NCBI RefSeq assembly: GCF_003987565.1
Contig: NZ_NGJY01000001.1
Span: 248,001-312,000 of the forward strand
Source: Vagococcus fessus
GTDB taxonomy: Bacteria > Bacillota > Bacilli > Lactobacillales > Vagococcaceae
Length of the DNA stretch: 64,000 nucleotides
Reading direction: 5' to 3'
Shown here one piece after another: positions 1 through 8,632 of this stretch. Positions within the stretch are counted from its first letter, which is position 1, and the number at the start of each line of letters is the position of its first letter. Both the position numbers and the translations under genes were made by a program. A model generated the notes under the pieces. It was not told the DNA's origin and searched no databases. It saw only the letters and a program-made list of their open reading frames with translations.

Positions 1-1
1 A

Positions 2-295
2 ACATCAGGAGCCGTTCAAAAGTTAGTCGTGCGTCAACTGATTAAAGAAGTTGGACGTGTTGAGGGACCGGGACGTGCTATTTTGTATGGGACAACGGAT
101 TATTTTATGAATTACTTCGGACTAGAAGACCTTTCAGAATTACCGTCGATTTCAGAGATGGAAAATGAAATAGAAAAAGAATTACCAACCGATTTATTCT
201 TTGCCAACTTCCAAGAAGAATTAGGATTGGGCGGGCTAGATGAATCTAAAAATAATGATGAGACACTAACTCTCACAGAGGAGAATGACGACTAA
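2..295 (+). CDS. scpB: Segregation and condensation protein B, C-terminal part
   Basis: This is the 3' end of a gene that enters from the left edge. The frame is open from base 2, so the GTG at 29 is probably internal. ScpB is the kleisin-associated winged-helix subunit of the SMC-ScpAB condensin complex, which organises and segregates the chromosome. The residues [20 protein letters not shown] and the following Y/F-rich stretch match the second winged helix near the ScpB C-terminus. A Glu/Asp-rich tail closes the protein. The stop abuts the ATG of rluB, the usual scpA-scpB-rluB order in Firmicutes. About half of the protein lies outside the window. Confidence 0.88.
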   Translation, partial: TSGAVQKLVVRQLIKEVGRVEGPGRAILYGTTDYFMNYFGLEDLSELPSISEMENEIEKELPTDLFFANFQEELGLGGLDESKNNDETLTLTEENDD

Positions 296-1012
296 ATGGA
301 AAGACTACAAAAAGTTATCGCACAAAGCGGTGTGGCTTCAAGACGTAAAGCAGAAGAATTAATCCGTGAAGGACACGTACATGTTAATGGTAAACGTGTG
401 ACAGAGATGGGTGTTAAAGTAAACGCAAATGATACAATCGAGGTACAAGGTGTCCCGTTGTATCAAGAAGATTATGTTTATTTCTTATTATATAAGCCAA
501 GAGGTGTTATATCAGCAGTATCGGATGACAAAGGGCGTAAAGTAGTAACTGACTTCTTACCTGGTGTTTCAGAGCGTATTTACCCAGTTGGTCGTTTAGA
601 TTATGATACATCTGGTTTGTTATTATTAACAAATGATGGTGATTTTGCTAATAAATTAACCCATCCAAAACATGAAGTAGAGAAAACGTATATCGCTAAA
701 GTAAAAGGTGTTCCTTTCCCGCAAGATTTAAAACCGTTAGCACATGGTGTTAAGATTGATGGACGTAAGACAGCACCTGCTAAGTACCGTATTATTTCAA
801 CTGATAATGTGAAACAAACGGCGATTGTTGAATTGATTATTCATGAAGGACGTAACCACCAAGTTAAAAAAATGCTTGAAGCGGTGGGTTACCCTGTTAC
901 TAAACTTAAACGTGAATTATATGGTGATTTGAATCTGCATGGTATGAAGCCTGGTCAATACCGTTCATTAAGCAAACGTGAAGTGAAAGCATTGGTTGAA
1001 TTATCAAAATAA
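296..1012 (+). CDS. rluB: 23S rRNA pseudouridine synthase RluB family
   Basis: This enzyme converts a uridine in the 23S rRNA (position 2605 region in E. coli numbering for this family) to pseudouridine during ribosome assembly. Residues 1-60 form an S4 RNA-binding domain (SGVASRRKAEELI). The RsuA/RluB catalytic motif GRLDYDTSGLLLLTND begins near residue 99, with Asp102 as the catalytic residue. The 238-residue length is normal for the family. The ATG follows the scpB stop directly, so the two are probably co-transcribed; an AGAGGAG ribosome binding site lies inside the end of scpB. Confidence 0.93.
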   Translation: MERLQKVIAQSGVASRRKAEELIREGHVHVNGKRVTEMGVKVNANDTIEVQGVPLYQEDYVYFLLYKPRGVISAVSDDKGRKVVTDFLPGVSERIYPVGRLDYDTSGLLLLTNDGDFANKLTHPKHEVEKTYIAKVKGVPFPQDLKPLAHGVKIDGRKTAPAKYRIISTDNVKQTAIVELIIHEGRNHQVKKMLEAVGYPVTKLKRELYGDLNLHGMKPGQYRSLSKREVKALVELSK

Positions 1013-1039
1013 ACTGAGCGATCTAGTGGGGGATATAAA

Positions 1040-1747
1040 ATGGAGACTCGTGAGTATCGTATTTTAATAGTGACACCTGAGAATAGAATTGCACTTAAAT
1101 TAAAAGAAGCTCTAGAGCTTAAAAAATGGACTGTCGTTGTTGCCCCTACCTACAACGATGGTTTATTTTTGTTCCGTGAAAGTCAAATTGATCTTGTGAT
1201 AACGGATAGTCAACTAGATAAAGGTGAATCGTTAGATTTTTTAAAGGAAATAAGAACAATTTCGTCTGTTCCGATTGTCGTTGTGACCAATCAAGAGACT
1301 AGCCGAACGGTTATTACGGCTTTTTCTATGGGAGCGGATGATGTTATTGAGCAACCCTACCATTATGAAGAGGCTGTTTGTAGAGTAGAGCGGTTATTTC
1401 GTTATTATTATCATAATTCTCCTTTCTATGAAGCAACTGGAACATTTATTTCTCCTGATTTATCAGTTGATTTTGCGCAAGAGACCGTGAGGGTTTTGAA
1501 TAAGACGATTGATTTGACTCAGTTGGAATATAAAGTCTTGGTTTATTTGATTCACCACAAAGAAGAAGTGGTAACACGTGAAGAGTTGCTAGAAAAGGTT
1601 TGGGGTTATGATAAGTTTGGGTCGAATCGAACCGTTGATAATTTAATTCAAAAATTAAGAAAAAAACTTGCAGTGTATTCTCAAGAAGCTGCAGGTTATA
1701 TTCGGACAGAATGGCGAAAAGGGTATCGATTTAAGGTGCCTAATTAA
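1040..1747 (+). CDS. Orphan OmpR-family response regulator with degenerate receiver
   Basis: A 235-residue protein with an N-terminal receiver-like domain (about 6-120) and a C-terminal winged-helix DNA-binding domain (about 138-233, ending in the typical RTVDNLIQKLRKKL and GYRF elements). The receiver departs from the phosphorylation consensus. The acidic pair after strand 1 is replaced by Thr12-Pro13 (ILIVTPEN), and the conserved Lys before the last-loop Pro is Gln (MGADDVIEQPY). The candidate phospho-acceptor Asp56 (VITDS) remains. No histidine kinase is adjacent. The gene follows rluB with a 27-base gap and precedes the FMN riboswitch. It may act without phosphorylation, which is inference; its targets are unknown. 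Confidence 0.8.
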   Translation: METREYRILIVTPENRIALKLKEALELKKWTVVVAPTYNDGLFLFRESQIDLVITDSQLDKGESLDFLKEIRTISSVPIVVVTNQETSRTVITAFSMGADDVIEQPYHYEEAVCRVERLFRYYYHNSPFYEATGTFISPDLSVDFAQETVRVLNKTIDLTQLEYKVLVYLIHHKEEVVTREELLEKVWGYDKFGSNRTVDNLIQKLRKKLAVYSQEAAGYIRTEWRKGYRFKVPN

Positions 1748-1784
1748 ACGTTTGTGATTTTTTTAATTTAATAAGGTATTTCGA

Positions 1785-1812
1785 TTGAATTTTATCTATT
1801 ATTTGTTATAAT
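1785..1812 (+). promoter_or_regulatory. Promoter of the riboswitch-ribU transcript
   Basis: TTGAAT at 1785-1790 and a perfect TATAAT at 1807-1812 are separated by 16 bases. They lie about 30 bases before the FMN aptamer, as expected for a primary sigma factor promoter. Confidence 0.75.
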
Positions 1813-1841
1813 ACAATAGAACATAAAAATATTTTAAGGTT

Positions 1842-1963
1842 CGTCTTCAGGGCAGGGTGTAATTCCCGACCGGTGGTATAGTCCACGACCTGTTACCCCT
1901 TGGGTAATGGCTGAATTGGTGAAATTCCAATACCGACAGTATAGTCTGGATAAGAGAAGATAG
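1842..1963 (+). ncRNA. FMN riboswitch (RFN element) aptamer
   Basis: The segment carries the hallmark RFN blocks in order: TCTTCAGGGCAGGGTG near 1844, AATTCCCGACCGGTGGTA near 1862, a variable arm around 1890-1912, GGTGAAATTCCAATACCGACAG near 1918-1939, and GGATAAGAGAAGATA near 1948. It sits upstream of ribU, a typical FMN regulon gene. Binding of FMN is expected to lower ribU expression. Confidence 0.95.
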
Positions 1964-1989
1964 AGCTTATTTGATGATACCCTCAGATA

Positions 1990-2032
1990 AGACTATGCTA
2001 TTTTCTGCCCTCATGTAGAAAATAGCTTTTTT
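1990..2032 (+). terminator. Riboswitch expression platform, intrinsic terminator
   Basis: GCTATTTTCT (1997-2006) pairs with AGAAAATAGC (2017-2026), followed by a T-run. Immediately before it AGACTAT (1990-1996) is complementary to ATAGTCT (1941-1947) in the 3' part of the aptamer. This gives a plausible switch between ligand-bound and ligand-free folds upstream of ribU. Confidence 0.85.
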
Positions 2033-2092
2033 ATTGCGTTGAGAAGTGTCGTTAAGTAGTTTGCCTGAGATGGGTCCTTGTAGGAGGATGAC

Positions 2093-2668
2093 ATGAACAG
2101 AAGTAAGACTCAAAAAATGGTAGGGGTAGCCATGCTAGGTGCTGTAGGATTCGTTTTAATGATCCCTGTGTTTCCAATTATCCCAGGATTTCCTTTTATG
2201 CAGGTTGATTTTAGTGAAATTCCGATTTTGATTAGTACCTATTTATTTGGCCCGCTTGCCGGTGTTCTCACAGCGTTTATACGATCAGTGTTACACTATA
2301 TTTTAACGGGTGGCGATTTATCTAAATTAATAGGGGATGCTACGAGTTTTGTGGCAGCATTGACTTTCGTATTGCCAGTCTATTATTTCACTAAAAATAG
2401 ACAGACGAAAAAAAGTTTGATAATTGGATTCTTTATCAGTACGATTTTCATGACGGTTGCAATGAGTATTGTAAATTATTTTGTAGCACTACCATTGTAT
2501 TTCAAAGTGTTGAATTTTGATGTAGGAATGCCTTATGCGAAATATGTTTTAATTGGAGTTGTTCCATTTAATTTAATAAAAGGAGCGTTGGTTAGTACAG
2601 TATTCTTAATGATACATGCTAAACTTTTGCCTTGGTTACAAAAGAAAACTAAAGTCAAACGTTCATAA
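2093..2668 (+). CDS. ribU: Riboflavin transporter, ECF S component RibU
   Basis: A 191-residue integral membrane protein with about six hydrophobic segments and a basic C-terminus. It is the substrate-binding S component that captures riboflavin for an ECF transporter; the EcfAA'T energising module is not in this window. Its placement directly after an FMN riboswitch supports the riboflavin assignment over other ECF S components. The sequence GFPFMQVDFSEIPILISTYLFGP near the N-terminus is typical of RibU. The ATG is preceded by GTAGGAGGATGAC, a strong ribosome binding site. The transcript ends at a terminator shared with the convergent ferredoxin gene. Confidence 0.93.
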   Translation: MNRSKTQKMVGVAMLGAVGFVLMIPVFPIIPGFPFMQVDFSEIPILISTYLFGPLAGVLTAFIRSVLHYILTGGDLSKLIGDATSFVAALTFVLPVYYFTKNRQTKKSLIIGFFISTIFMTVAMSIVNYFVALPLYFKVLNFDVGMPYAKYVLIGVVPFNLIKGALVSTVFLMIHAKLLPWLQKKTKVKRS

Positions 2669-2670
2669 GA

Positions 2671-2708
2671 AAAAGCCGAAACTCTTAATTAAGAGTTTCG
2701 GCTTTTTT
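2671..2708. terminator. Bidirectional terminator between ribU and ferredoxin
   Basis: A near-perfect hairpin (AAGCCGAAACTCTT and its complement) is flanked by A-runs on the left and T-runs on the right, so it can serve both convergent genes. Confidence 0.9.
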
Positions 2709-2714
2709 CTTGTT

Positions 2715-2936
2715 TTATTTTTGCTTTTCGATGATAATAGCACGTGTCGGGCATTCTTTATAAGCTGCCATAGCATCGTTTCCTGTCAAATTTTTGTCTT
2801 CTAATTCTAATGATAACGTGTTAGGGTTTTCTTTGAACAACACAATACCATTATCTGTATAATCAAAAATGGCTGGAGCAAGGACTTGGCAAAGCCCACA
2901 AGCGATACATTTTTCTGGAACAATAGATAGTTTCAA
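2715..2936 (-). CDS. fer: Ferredoxin, single [4Fe-4S] cluster
   Basis: A 73-residue soluble electron carrier with Cys10, Cys13 and Cys16 in CIACGLC and a distal Cys62 in ECPTRAI. This is the four-Cys ligand set of a single [4Fe-4S] cluster, as in Bacillus Fer. The start is a TTG: an in-frame TGA lies just upstream and no ATG precedes the Cys motif. The AGGAG is about 11 bases from it, so initiation may be weak. The gene is divergent from ypbB with only 32 bases between the starts, an arrangement also found in Bacillus. The redox partners are not evident here. Confidence 0.88.
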   Translation of the reverse strand: MKLSIVPEKCIACGLCQVLAPAIFDYTDNGIVLFKENPNTLSLELEDKNLTGNDAMAAYKECPTRAIIIEKQK

Positions 2937-2968
2937 TTTAAGTCACACTCCTAAGTGAGGTATAAAAT

Positions 2969-4021
2969 ATGAATACATTAATTTTAGCGTTATTTAAGTC
3001 AGGTGACAAGCTCAAACTTTCAAGTGTTTGTCATCTACTGAATGGTAAGCGAACAGCTTCCGTTTTGACATTTGGTTTTTTTCAAGATAGTTTGTCATTT
3101 TTTGGTTTATTTCCTACTATGACTTTAGAATTTTTAGAGAAAAGTTGTATAGGGCTTTCTGCGAAAGGATTACTAAGCAGAGAGGGTGACCATTTTGTTA
3201 TAACAGAGAAGGGGGCGAATTTATTAAGTAATCAAGGGACCCAGTTAGCTAGTATGTTTGATGGTGTAACCTATAGCCGGACTGCTCAGTCTTTTTTTGA
3301 GCTTTTATTATTTGCCACTCAAGTTGTATCTAACGCCTCCTATCAAGAGAGTAACTATATCCCCATAGATTCTAATAATTTTCATCATTATCAAGTGAAA
3401 AGGTGGTACGCAAAACATAAAGTTAGCTCTTCTTTTATTGCTGATTTCTATGAAGAATGGCAACGGTTGGTTTTGGCGATTCCCGAAGAAAAAAGAAGAG
3501 GCCTTGTGGCGATGCTATCGGGTTATACTCAGGTTGGTCAAACGTTCGATCAAGTTTTTTATCAAACAGAACAGTACCAAAATAAATTAGAAAACTATTT
3601 AGCTAAAACCACTCTACAGCACGCGCTCATAAAAGAAGTTACTCAGTTTGAAAAGGACTATCCTTTGTTTAACTCATTATACGGGATATTACTGGAGAAC
3701 GCAGGGAATCATAGTGCGTCGGAAACATATAGGTTGTCAAAAGAAGGACATTCAATTGAGTTTATTAAGCATAAGCGAAAGTTAAAAGAGAGTACGATAG
3801 TTGATCATATAATCGAAGGGTTGGTTTTGGATGATACTCCGTTGTATTCGTTGTATTTACCAGACGACTCAAAACGCTATTTTGAACAATATCTATCAGA
3901 AAATAGTGACTTTCAAAAGTGGCGTTTCCGTGAAGTGGTAGTAGATAAGTCTCATTCATTTTTATCGTTCAGGACTTACCAAATCATGAAAGAAAAGGAG
4001 CGACGTTCCCGTGCAAACTAA
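2969..4021 (+). CDS. ypbB: YpbB-like helix-turn-helix protein, RecQ partner gene
   Basis: A 350-residue protein whose position, size and C-terminal helix-turn-helix-like region (roughly 250-300, SKEGHSIEFIKHKRKLKESTIVDHIIEG read in parts) match the YpbB family encoded next to RecQ-type helicases in Firmicutes. The C-terminal element resembles the helicase-associated HTH domain that helps helicases contact DNA. No catalytic motif is visible. The 3' end overlaps recS by 11 bases, so the two are translationally coupled. A role with the helicase in DNA repair or recombination is inference from context. Confidence 0.75.
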   Translation: MNTLILALFKSGDKLKLSSVCHLLNGKRTASVLTFGFFQDSLSFFGLFPTMTLEFLEKSCIGLSAKGLLSREGDHFVITEKGANLLSNQGTQLASMFDGVTYSRTAQSFFELLLFATQVVSNASYQESNYIPIDSNNFHHYQVKRWYAKHKVSSSFIADFYEEWQRLVLAIPEEKRRGLVAMLSGYTQVGQTFDQVFYQTEQYQNKLENYLAKTTLQHALIKEVTQFEKDYPLFNSLYGILLENAGNHSASETYRLSKEGHSIEFIKHKRKLKESTIVDHIIEGLVLDDTPLYSLYLPDDSKRYFEQYLSENSDFQKWRFREVVVDKSHSFLSFRTYQIMKEKERRSRAN

Positions 4022-5444
4022 AGAAGAGCTTCTAACTAAAATTTATGGTTTTTCAGAGTTCAAGTCAGGACAAGCTGAGGTGATTGATTCTGTGATGAAA
4101 ACAGGGCAAACGCTCGGCATACTTCCTACAGCAACCGGAAAAAGTTTGTGCTACCAATTAGCAGGCTATATGAGTCGTGGGACGGTGTTGGTGGTCTCTC
4201 CATTACTATCTTTAATGGAAGATCAAGTCAGGCAGTTACAAGCGTTGAAAGAAAAGAGAGTTGTAGCTCTTAATAGCCAACTGTCGATGTCCGACAAGCA
4301 ATGGGTGCTTTCTCATTTGTCAGATTATAAATTTATTTTTATTAGCCCTGAAACACTGCTTCAGCCTATAGTTCTTAATCGGTTGATGCAATTAGAAATT
4401 GGGTTGTTTGTAGTAGATGAGGCACATTGTATCATCGAATGGGGTATAGATTTTAGACCGGAATATGAAAAATTACTTGATGTATACCGAACTTTAAATG
4501 CTAGACGTTTACTAGCGTTGACAGCTACCGCTACGCCAGAAGCTGAACAGGAAATTAAAGCCAAACTATTCTCCTTAGAACCTGCTGTCGTTAGGCGATC
4601 AGTGGATAGAGAAAATATTTCTTATTATGTAGAAGAAACAGAGGACAAATACAATAGACTGAAAGAACTTATTGGGAAGTTGACGGGCCCTGGTATTGTT
4701 TATTTTTCAAGTAAAAAACAAGCCGAACTGATCTCTAAGCAATTACAGGTGGATTTATCTGAGCCGGTCACCTTTTATCATGCTGATTTAACGCAACAAG
4801 AGAGAAGTCTTATCCAATCACAATACATTAATGGTCAAATTAGAATTCTGTGTGCTACCAATGCGTTCGGTATGGGAATAAACAAAAAGGATGTTCGTTT
4901 TGTTATTCATTACCATTTGCCATCTAGTTTAGAGGCCTATCTTCAAGAGTCGGGTCGCTCAGGTCGTGACGGGAAAGACAGTGTATCGATTATTCTGTAT
5001 CAAAAAGGTGACGAACGAATTCACCATTTTTTGCAAGAGTCACTGATTGAAGAAATTGAGAATTTTAAACTATTTGTTTCACTTTCAGAAAAAAAGCAGA
5101 AAGATAGTCTTTCTTTATTGAGTGAGTTACAATTAAAATGGTTGGAAAATAACGCTCATCAGAGTGGAAATTGGGATCATTTATTTGATAAATTAGACGA
5201 TAAAACAAAAGAAAAAAAAGAGAATATTGAAAGTGTCTTACGTTATTTAAAAGACAAAAACTGTAGAAGGGTACATCTACTCCGATATTTTGGTGAAAAA
5301 AAGTCTAAAAAAGCAACGTTTTGTTGCGATAACTGCGATGGGTATGGTAAAATAAATGACAGTGAAACTTCGGTGTCCGTTTATAAAAAGGTGCAGGAGT
5401 TATCATGGGAAGAAATGTTAAAGAATTTATTTAATTTTGGTTAA
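4011..5444 (+). CDS. recS: RecQ-family ATP-dependent DNA helicase (RecS type)
   Basis: A 477-residue superfamily 2 helicase that unwinds DNA 3'-5' using ATP. Visible motifs are Walker A ATGKS (41-45), DEAH (136-139), the RecQ-typical EWGIDFRPEY just after it, TATATP (171-176), and motif VI QESGRSGRDG near residue 315. A Cys-rich CCDNC occurs near the C-terminus, but the HRDC domain of long RecQ proteins is missing, so it is the short RecS form. The start is GTG, preceded by AGGAGCGACGTTCCC within ypbB. Position after ypbB and before a LysM gene matches Bacillus recS. Confidence 0.9.
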   Translation: MQTKEELLTKIYGFSEFKSGQAEVIDSVMKTGQTLGILPTATGKSLCYQLAGYMSRGTVLVVSPLLSLMEDQVRQLQALKEKRVVALNSQLSMSDKQWVLSHLSDYKFIFISPETLLQPIVLNRLMQLEIGLFVVDEAHCIIEWGIDFRPEYEKLLDVYRTLNARRLLALTATATPEAEQEIKAKLFSLEPAVVRRSVDRENISYYVEETEDKYNRLKELIGKLTGPGIVYFSSKKQAELISKQLQVDLSEPVTFYHADLTQQERSLIQSQYINGQIRILCATNAFGMGINKKDVRFVIHYHLPSSLEAYLQESGRSGRDGKDSVSIILYQKGDERIHHFLQESLIEEIENFKLFVSLSEKKQKDSLSLLSELQLKWLENNAHQSGNWDHLFDKLDDKTKEKKENIESVLRYLKDKNCRRVHLLRYFGEKKSKKATFCCDNCDGYGKINDSETSVSVYKKVQELSWEEMLKNLFNFG

Positions 5445-5512
5445 TAATGGCACAATTATAAAATTGTGTGATAAAATATAACAGATTAAGAAATATCAAG
5501 GAGGAATAAATC

Positions 5513-6406
5513 GTGGCAGATAATAAAAATAACGAACCATGGGAACAACCTATTTTTGAAGATGAGCAAGGCGAAAAACAAGAGGAGCCTTCATCACGTT
5601 CTCAAAAACGTAGCAAAAAGAAAGGTGATAGCGTCTTTATCACAGTATTAGTTTTATTACTTTTAGCTATTGCGGGGTTACTTGTTTATATGTTTAGTAT
5701 GTCAAGTAAACAATCACTAGAGCCTAATGATGGTCCAGTAATTGTTAATGGAGATAAAACATCAAAAGATAAAGATAAAATCAAAAAAGAAGCTAAAGAA
5801 AAAGCTGAAGAAGCCAAAGCTAAAGCAGCTAAAGAAAAAGCGGCAGCTGAAAAAGCTAAAGCTGAAAAAGAAAAGGCTGAAAAACAAAAAGCAGCTGAAG
5901 CAGCTAAAGAAAAAGAAGCAGCAGAAAAGGCCGAAAAACAAGCTGAACAAGCTGAAAAAGAAGCCAAAAAGGCAGCAGAAAAAGCAGCTAAAGAAGCAGA
6001 AAAGGCCGAAAAAGAAGCAGCTAAAACTGAAAATGATGGTGAAACAGCTAATGACCCACAAGATGGCGAAAAAACGCAAGACCCATCAAATGATCAAGAG
6101 AATCAAAATGGTGAAACTGGTGAACAGTTAAATCCGGATGGCACACCTAAGGATCCAAATGCAACACAAAATGATCAAAATGATCCGAATGCAACGCAAA
6201 ATGATCAAAATGCAACGCAAAATGACGGACAAGCTAATGAACAAAACCAAAATCAAGGTGGCGGCGGTAGTGCTGTAACAATTCAAGGTGGAGAAACATT
6301 GTATTCACTTGCAGCGGCGCACGGCATGACAGTTGATGAGGTTATGGCATTGAACGGTATGGGTTCTCCAGACTTGCATGTTGGGCAAGTTATCAACTTT
6401 AATTAA
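5513..6406 (+). CDS. LysM-domain membrane protein with Lys/Ala/Glu-rich stalk (YpbE-like)
   Basis: A 297-residue type II membrane protein. An acidic then basic cytoplasmic N-terminus (1-40) precedes one membrane span (about 41-62). Next comes a long Lys/Ala/Glu-rich, probably helical or coiled stalk (about 83-175), then an Asn/Asp/Gln/Thr-rich linker with short repeats of DPNATQND, and a C-terminal LysM domain (about 252-297) that binds peptidoglycan glycan chains. No catalytic domain is seen, so it probably tethers membrane to wall. The start is GTG after AAGGAGGAATAAATC. Its place after recS matches Bacillus ypbE. Low-complexity codons make the coding strand of the stalk almost purine-only. 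Confidence 0.82.
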   Translation: MADNKNNEPWEQPIFEDEQGEKQEEPSSRSQKRSKKKGDSVFITVLVLLLLAIAGLLVYMFSMSSKQSLEPNDGPVIVNGDKTSKDKDKIKKEAKEKAEEAKAKAAKEKAAAEKAKAEKEKAEKQKAAEAAKEKEAAEKAEKQAEQAEKEAKKAAEKAAKEAEKAEKEAAKTENDGETANDPQDGEKTQDPSNDQENQNGETGEQLNPDGTPKDPNATQNDQNDPNATQNDQNATQNDGQANEQNQNQGGGGSAVTIQGGETLYSLAAAHGMTVDEVMALNGMGSPDLHVGQVINFN

Positions 6407-6411
6407 TAGTT

Positions 6412-6447
6412 AAAAAGAAGTTACCTAATGGTAACTTCTTTTTTTTT
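6412..6447 (+). terminator. Terminator after LysM gene
   Basis: An 11-base stem, AAGAAGTTACC with its complement and a TAAT loop, is followed by a T-run. Confidence 0.9.
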
Positions 6448-6505
6448 ATCGTGGAAAATGATATGATTAAAAACGATGTATGATGAATTATAAAGGGGTA
6501 ATGAG

Positions 6506-7186
6506 ATGAGTAAAATTAGTATTGCTATTGATGGTCCTGCTTCAGCGGGGAAAAGTACAGTTGCGAAAATATTAGCAAAGGATTTAGGGTATATTTATTT
6601 AGATACGGGTGCGATGTATCGTGCGATAACTTACGCTGCTTTAAAATCAAATTGTGATTTAGCGAGTGAAGAAGCTATTGCTAAATTATTACCAACTACA
6701 ATGATTACATTTAAGCAGACTGAGCAAGGACAATTAGTATTTATAAATGATGAGGATGTAACGGAAGCAATCAGAAAACCAGATGTTACTAATGCCGTTT
6801 CTCAAGTTGCAGCGCAAGCGGCAGTCAGAACTGATTTAGTGAGAAGACAACGGGCATTTGGTGAAGAAGGTGGCATTGTGATGGATGGTCGTGATATCGG
6901 AACAGCGGTTTTACCTAATGCTGAGGTTAAAATATTTTTAGTAGCAAGTGTCGTAGAACGTGCGGAACGTCGTTATAAAGAAAATATTGAAAATGGAATT
7001 GAAACAGATTTCGAAACGCTGAAGAAAGAAATTGAAGATCGTGATTATAAAGACACAACTCGAAAAATTTCGCCTTTAGTCCAAGCTGAAGATGCAGTGA
7101 AGATAGACACAACCGGTATGGGGATTGCGGAAGTTGTTTCAGCGATCAAAGATCAAGTTACCTTAAAAATGGACAAAAAAAGATAA
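6506..7186 (+). CDS. cmk: Cytidylate kinase
   Basis: Phosphorylates CMP and dCMP to the diphosphates with ATP in the cytosol, feeding nucleotide synthesis. The P-loop [10 protein letters not shown] lies at residues 9-18. The [10 protein letters not shown] motif, [18 protein letters not shown] and the ERRYKE LID-region Args are all typical of bacterial Cmk. The length of 226 residues is normal. It has its own ribosome binding site (AAAGGGGTAATG) and is followed closely by the rpsA-like gene, as in Bacillus and most Firmicutes. Confidence 0.96.
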   Translation: MSKISIAIDGPASAGKSTVAKILAKDLGYIYLDTGAMYRAITYAALKSNCDLASEEAIAKLLPTTMITFKQTEQGQLVFINDEDVTEAIRKPDVTNAVSQVAAQAAVRTDLVRRQRAFGEEGGIVMDGRDIGTAVLPNAEVKIFLVASVVERAERRYKENIENGIETDFETLKKEIEDRDYKDTTRKISPLVQAEDAVKIDTTGMGIAEVVSAIKDQVTLKMDKKR

Positions 7187-7261
7187 AATAAAAATGTAGA
7201 AATCGCTTTATATTTAAGATACAATAAAATTAGATTATTAGTAATAGGGAGGCCGTTAGTC

Positions 7262-8470
7262 ATGTCAGAAATCAAAGAAAACCAGATTGAGCAAGATGAA
7301 GCAGTAATGTTAGATGCTTTAAAAAGTTTTAAAGATGTTGAGGTTGGAGATATCGTTCAAGGTGAAGTACTTGTTTTAGAAGATAAACAGGCAATTGTTA
7401 GTATTCTAGGTACCGGTGTTGAAGGGGTTATTCCGGTGAAAGAATTAACAGCATTCCCAACAGAGGATATTTCTAGTTTAGTAAAAATCGGTGAGATTCT
7501 TGATTTGGTAGTAATTACATCGATTGGTAAGGATAAAGAAAATGGAAGTTATCTACTTTCAAAACGTCGTCTAGAAGCTAAAAAAATCTGGGAAGATGTT
7601 GAAGCTGCTTTTGAAGCGGATGAAGAAGTAGAAGGAACTGTTACAGATGTCGTAAAAGGTGGATTAGTTGTTGATTTGGGTGTACGTGGTTTTGTACCAG
7701 CTTCAATGATTGATACTCATTTTGTATCTGATTTTTCAGTTTATAAAGGCCAAACATTACGCTTTAAAGTAATGGAGATTGAGCCTTCAGAAAATCGTTT
7801 AATTCTTTCTAGAAAAGTATTACTAGCGAAAGAACAAGCAGCTAAAAAAGAAGAAGTACTTAATAGTCTTGCAGCGGGCGATACGGTTAAAGGTAAAGTT
7901 GCTCGTCTAACAGATTTTGGTGTGTTTGTTGATTTAGGAGGCGTAGATGGGCTAGTTCACATTTCTGAGATTTCTCATTCTCATGTTTCTAAAGCATCGG
8001 ATGTATTAGAAGTTGGAGAGGAAGTAGAAGCTAAGATTTTATCAATAGATCCAGAAAAAGAACGTGTGTCATTATCTATCAAAGAAACATTAGCCGGACC
8101 TTGGGATAATGTAGCTGAAACAATTGGAGCAGGCGATGTTATGACTGGGAATATTAAACGTCTAACAAGTTTTGGTGCTTTCGTTGAGTTGCAACCAGGT
8201 GTTGAAGGATTAATTCATATTTCACAAATTTCACACAATCATGTTGTAACACCTCATGAAGTGTTACAAGAAGGTCAAGAAGTTACTGCAAAGGTATTAG
8301 AAGTAAACCAACCTGACCGTCGTATCGCATTGAGTATTAAAGCGTTAGAAGAGAAACCTCAGCAAGAAGAAGATTTCCAAGAGGAAGAAACTATAGAAAT
8401 TCCTGAAGAAGTAACAGGGTTTAGCTTAGGTGATATCTTAGGAGATGCGCTTAATTCGACCGAAGATTAG
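7262..8470 (+). CDS. rpsA: S1 RNA-binding domain protein (RpsA/YpfD-like)
   Basis: A 402-residue protein with four tandem S1/OB-fold RNA-binding repeats (roughly residues 24-90, 109-176, 194-262 and 279-348). The last two are closest to the consensus, with GVFVDLGGVDGLVHISEISH and GAFVELQPGVEGLIHISQISH. E. coli S1 has six repeats and is essential for translation; the shorter four-repeat form of low-GC Gram-positives is related, but its role at the ribosome is less certain. An acidic tail ends the protein. The ATG follows an AGGGAGG site. The cmk-rpsA-der order is conserved. Confidence 0.9.
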   Translation: MSEIKENQIEQDEAVMLDALKSFKDVEVGDIVQGEVLVLEDKQAIVSILGTGVEGVIPVKELTAFPTEDISSLVKIGEILDLVVITSIGKDKENGSYLLSKRRLEAKKIWEDVEAAFEADEEVEGTVTDVVKGGLVVDLGVRGFVPASMIDTHFVSDFSVYKGQTLRFKVMEIEPSENRLILSRKVLLAKEQAAKKEEVLNSLAAGDTVKGKVARLTDFGVFVDLGGVDGLVHISEISHSHVSKASDVLEVGEEVEAKILSIDPEKERVSLSIKETLAGPWDNVAETIGAGDVMTGNIKRLTSFGAFVELQPGVEGLIHISQISHNHVVTPHEVLQEGQEVTAKVLEVNQPDRRIALSIKALEEKPQQEEDFQEEETIEIPEEVTGFSLGDILGDALNSTED

Positions 8471-8479
8471 ATAGAATTA

Positions 8480-8513
8480 AAAGAGCTTGAGGCTAACCTC
8501 AAGCTCTTTTTTT
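8480..8513 (+). terminator. Terminator after rpsA-like gene
   Basis: A strong hairpin, AAGAGCTTGAGG and its complement with a CTAA loop, is followed by seven T residues. Confidence 0.93.
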
Positions 8514-8632
8514 GGTTCAAAAAGGAAAAAGCACTAAGAATTATCACTTTAATGGACGTAAAGACTTGTGTCGCGTGGATTGATAGGGTAAACTACTAAA
8601 GAGCTTTGGAATTATAAAGGAGGGATTGTCCT

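Noticed and set aside
5686-6131. Long reading frames on both strands across the LysM protein stalk
   Set aside because: They are shadows of the purine-rich Lys/Ala/Glu repeat: their products are single-residue-rich (Lys, Phe or Ser/Ala) with no start signals.
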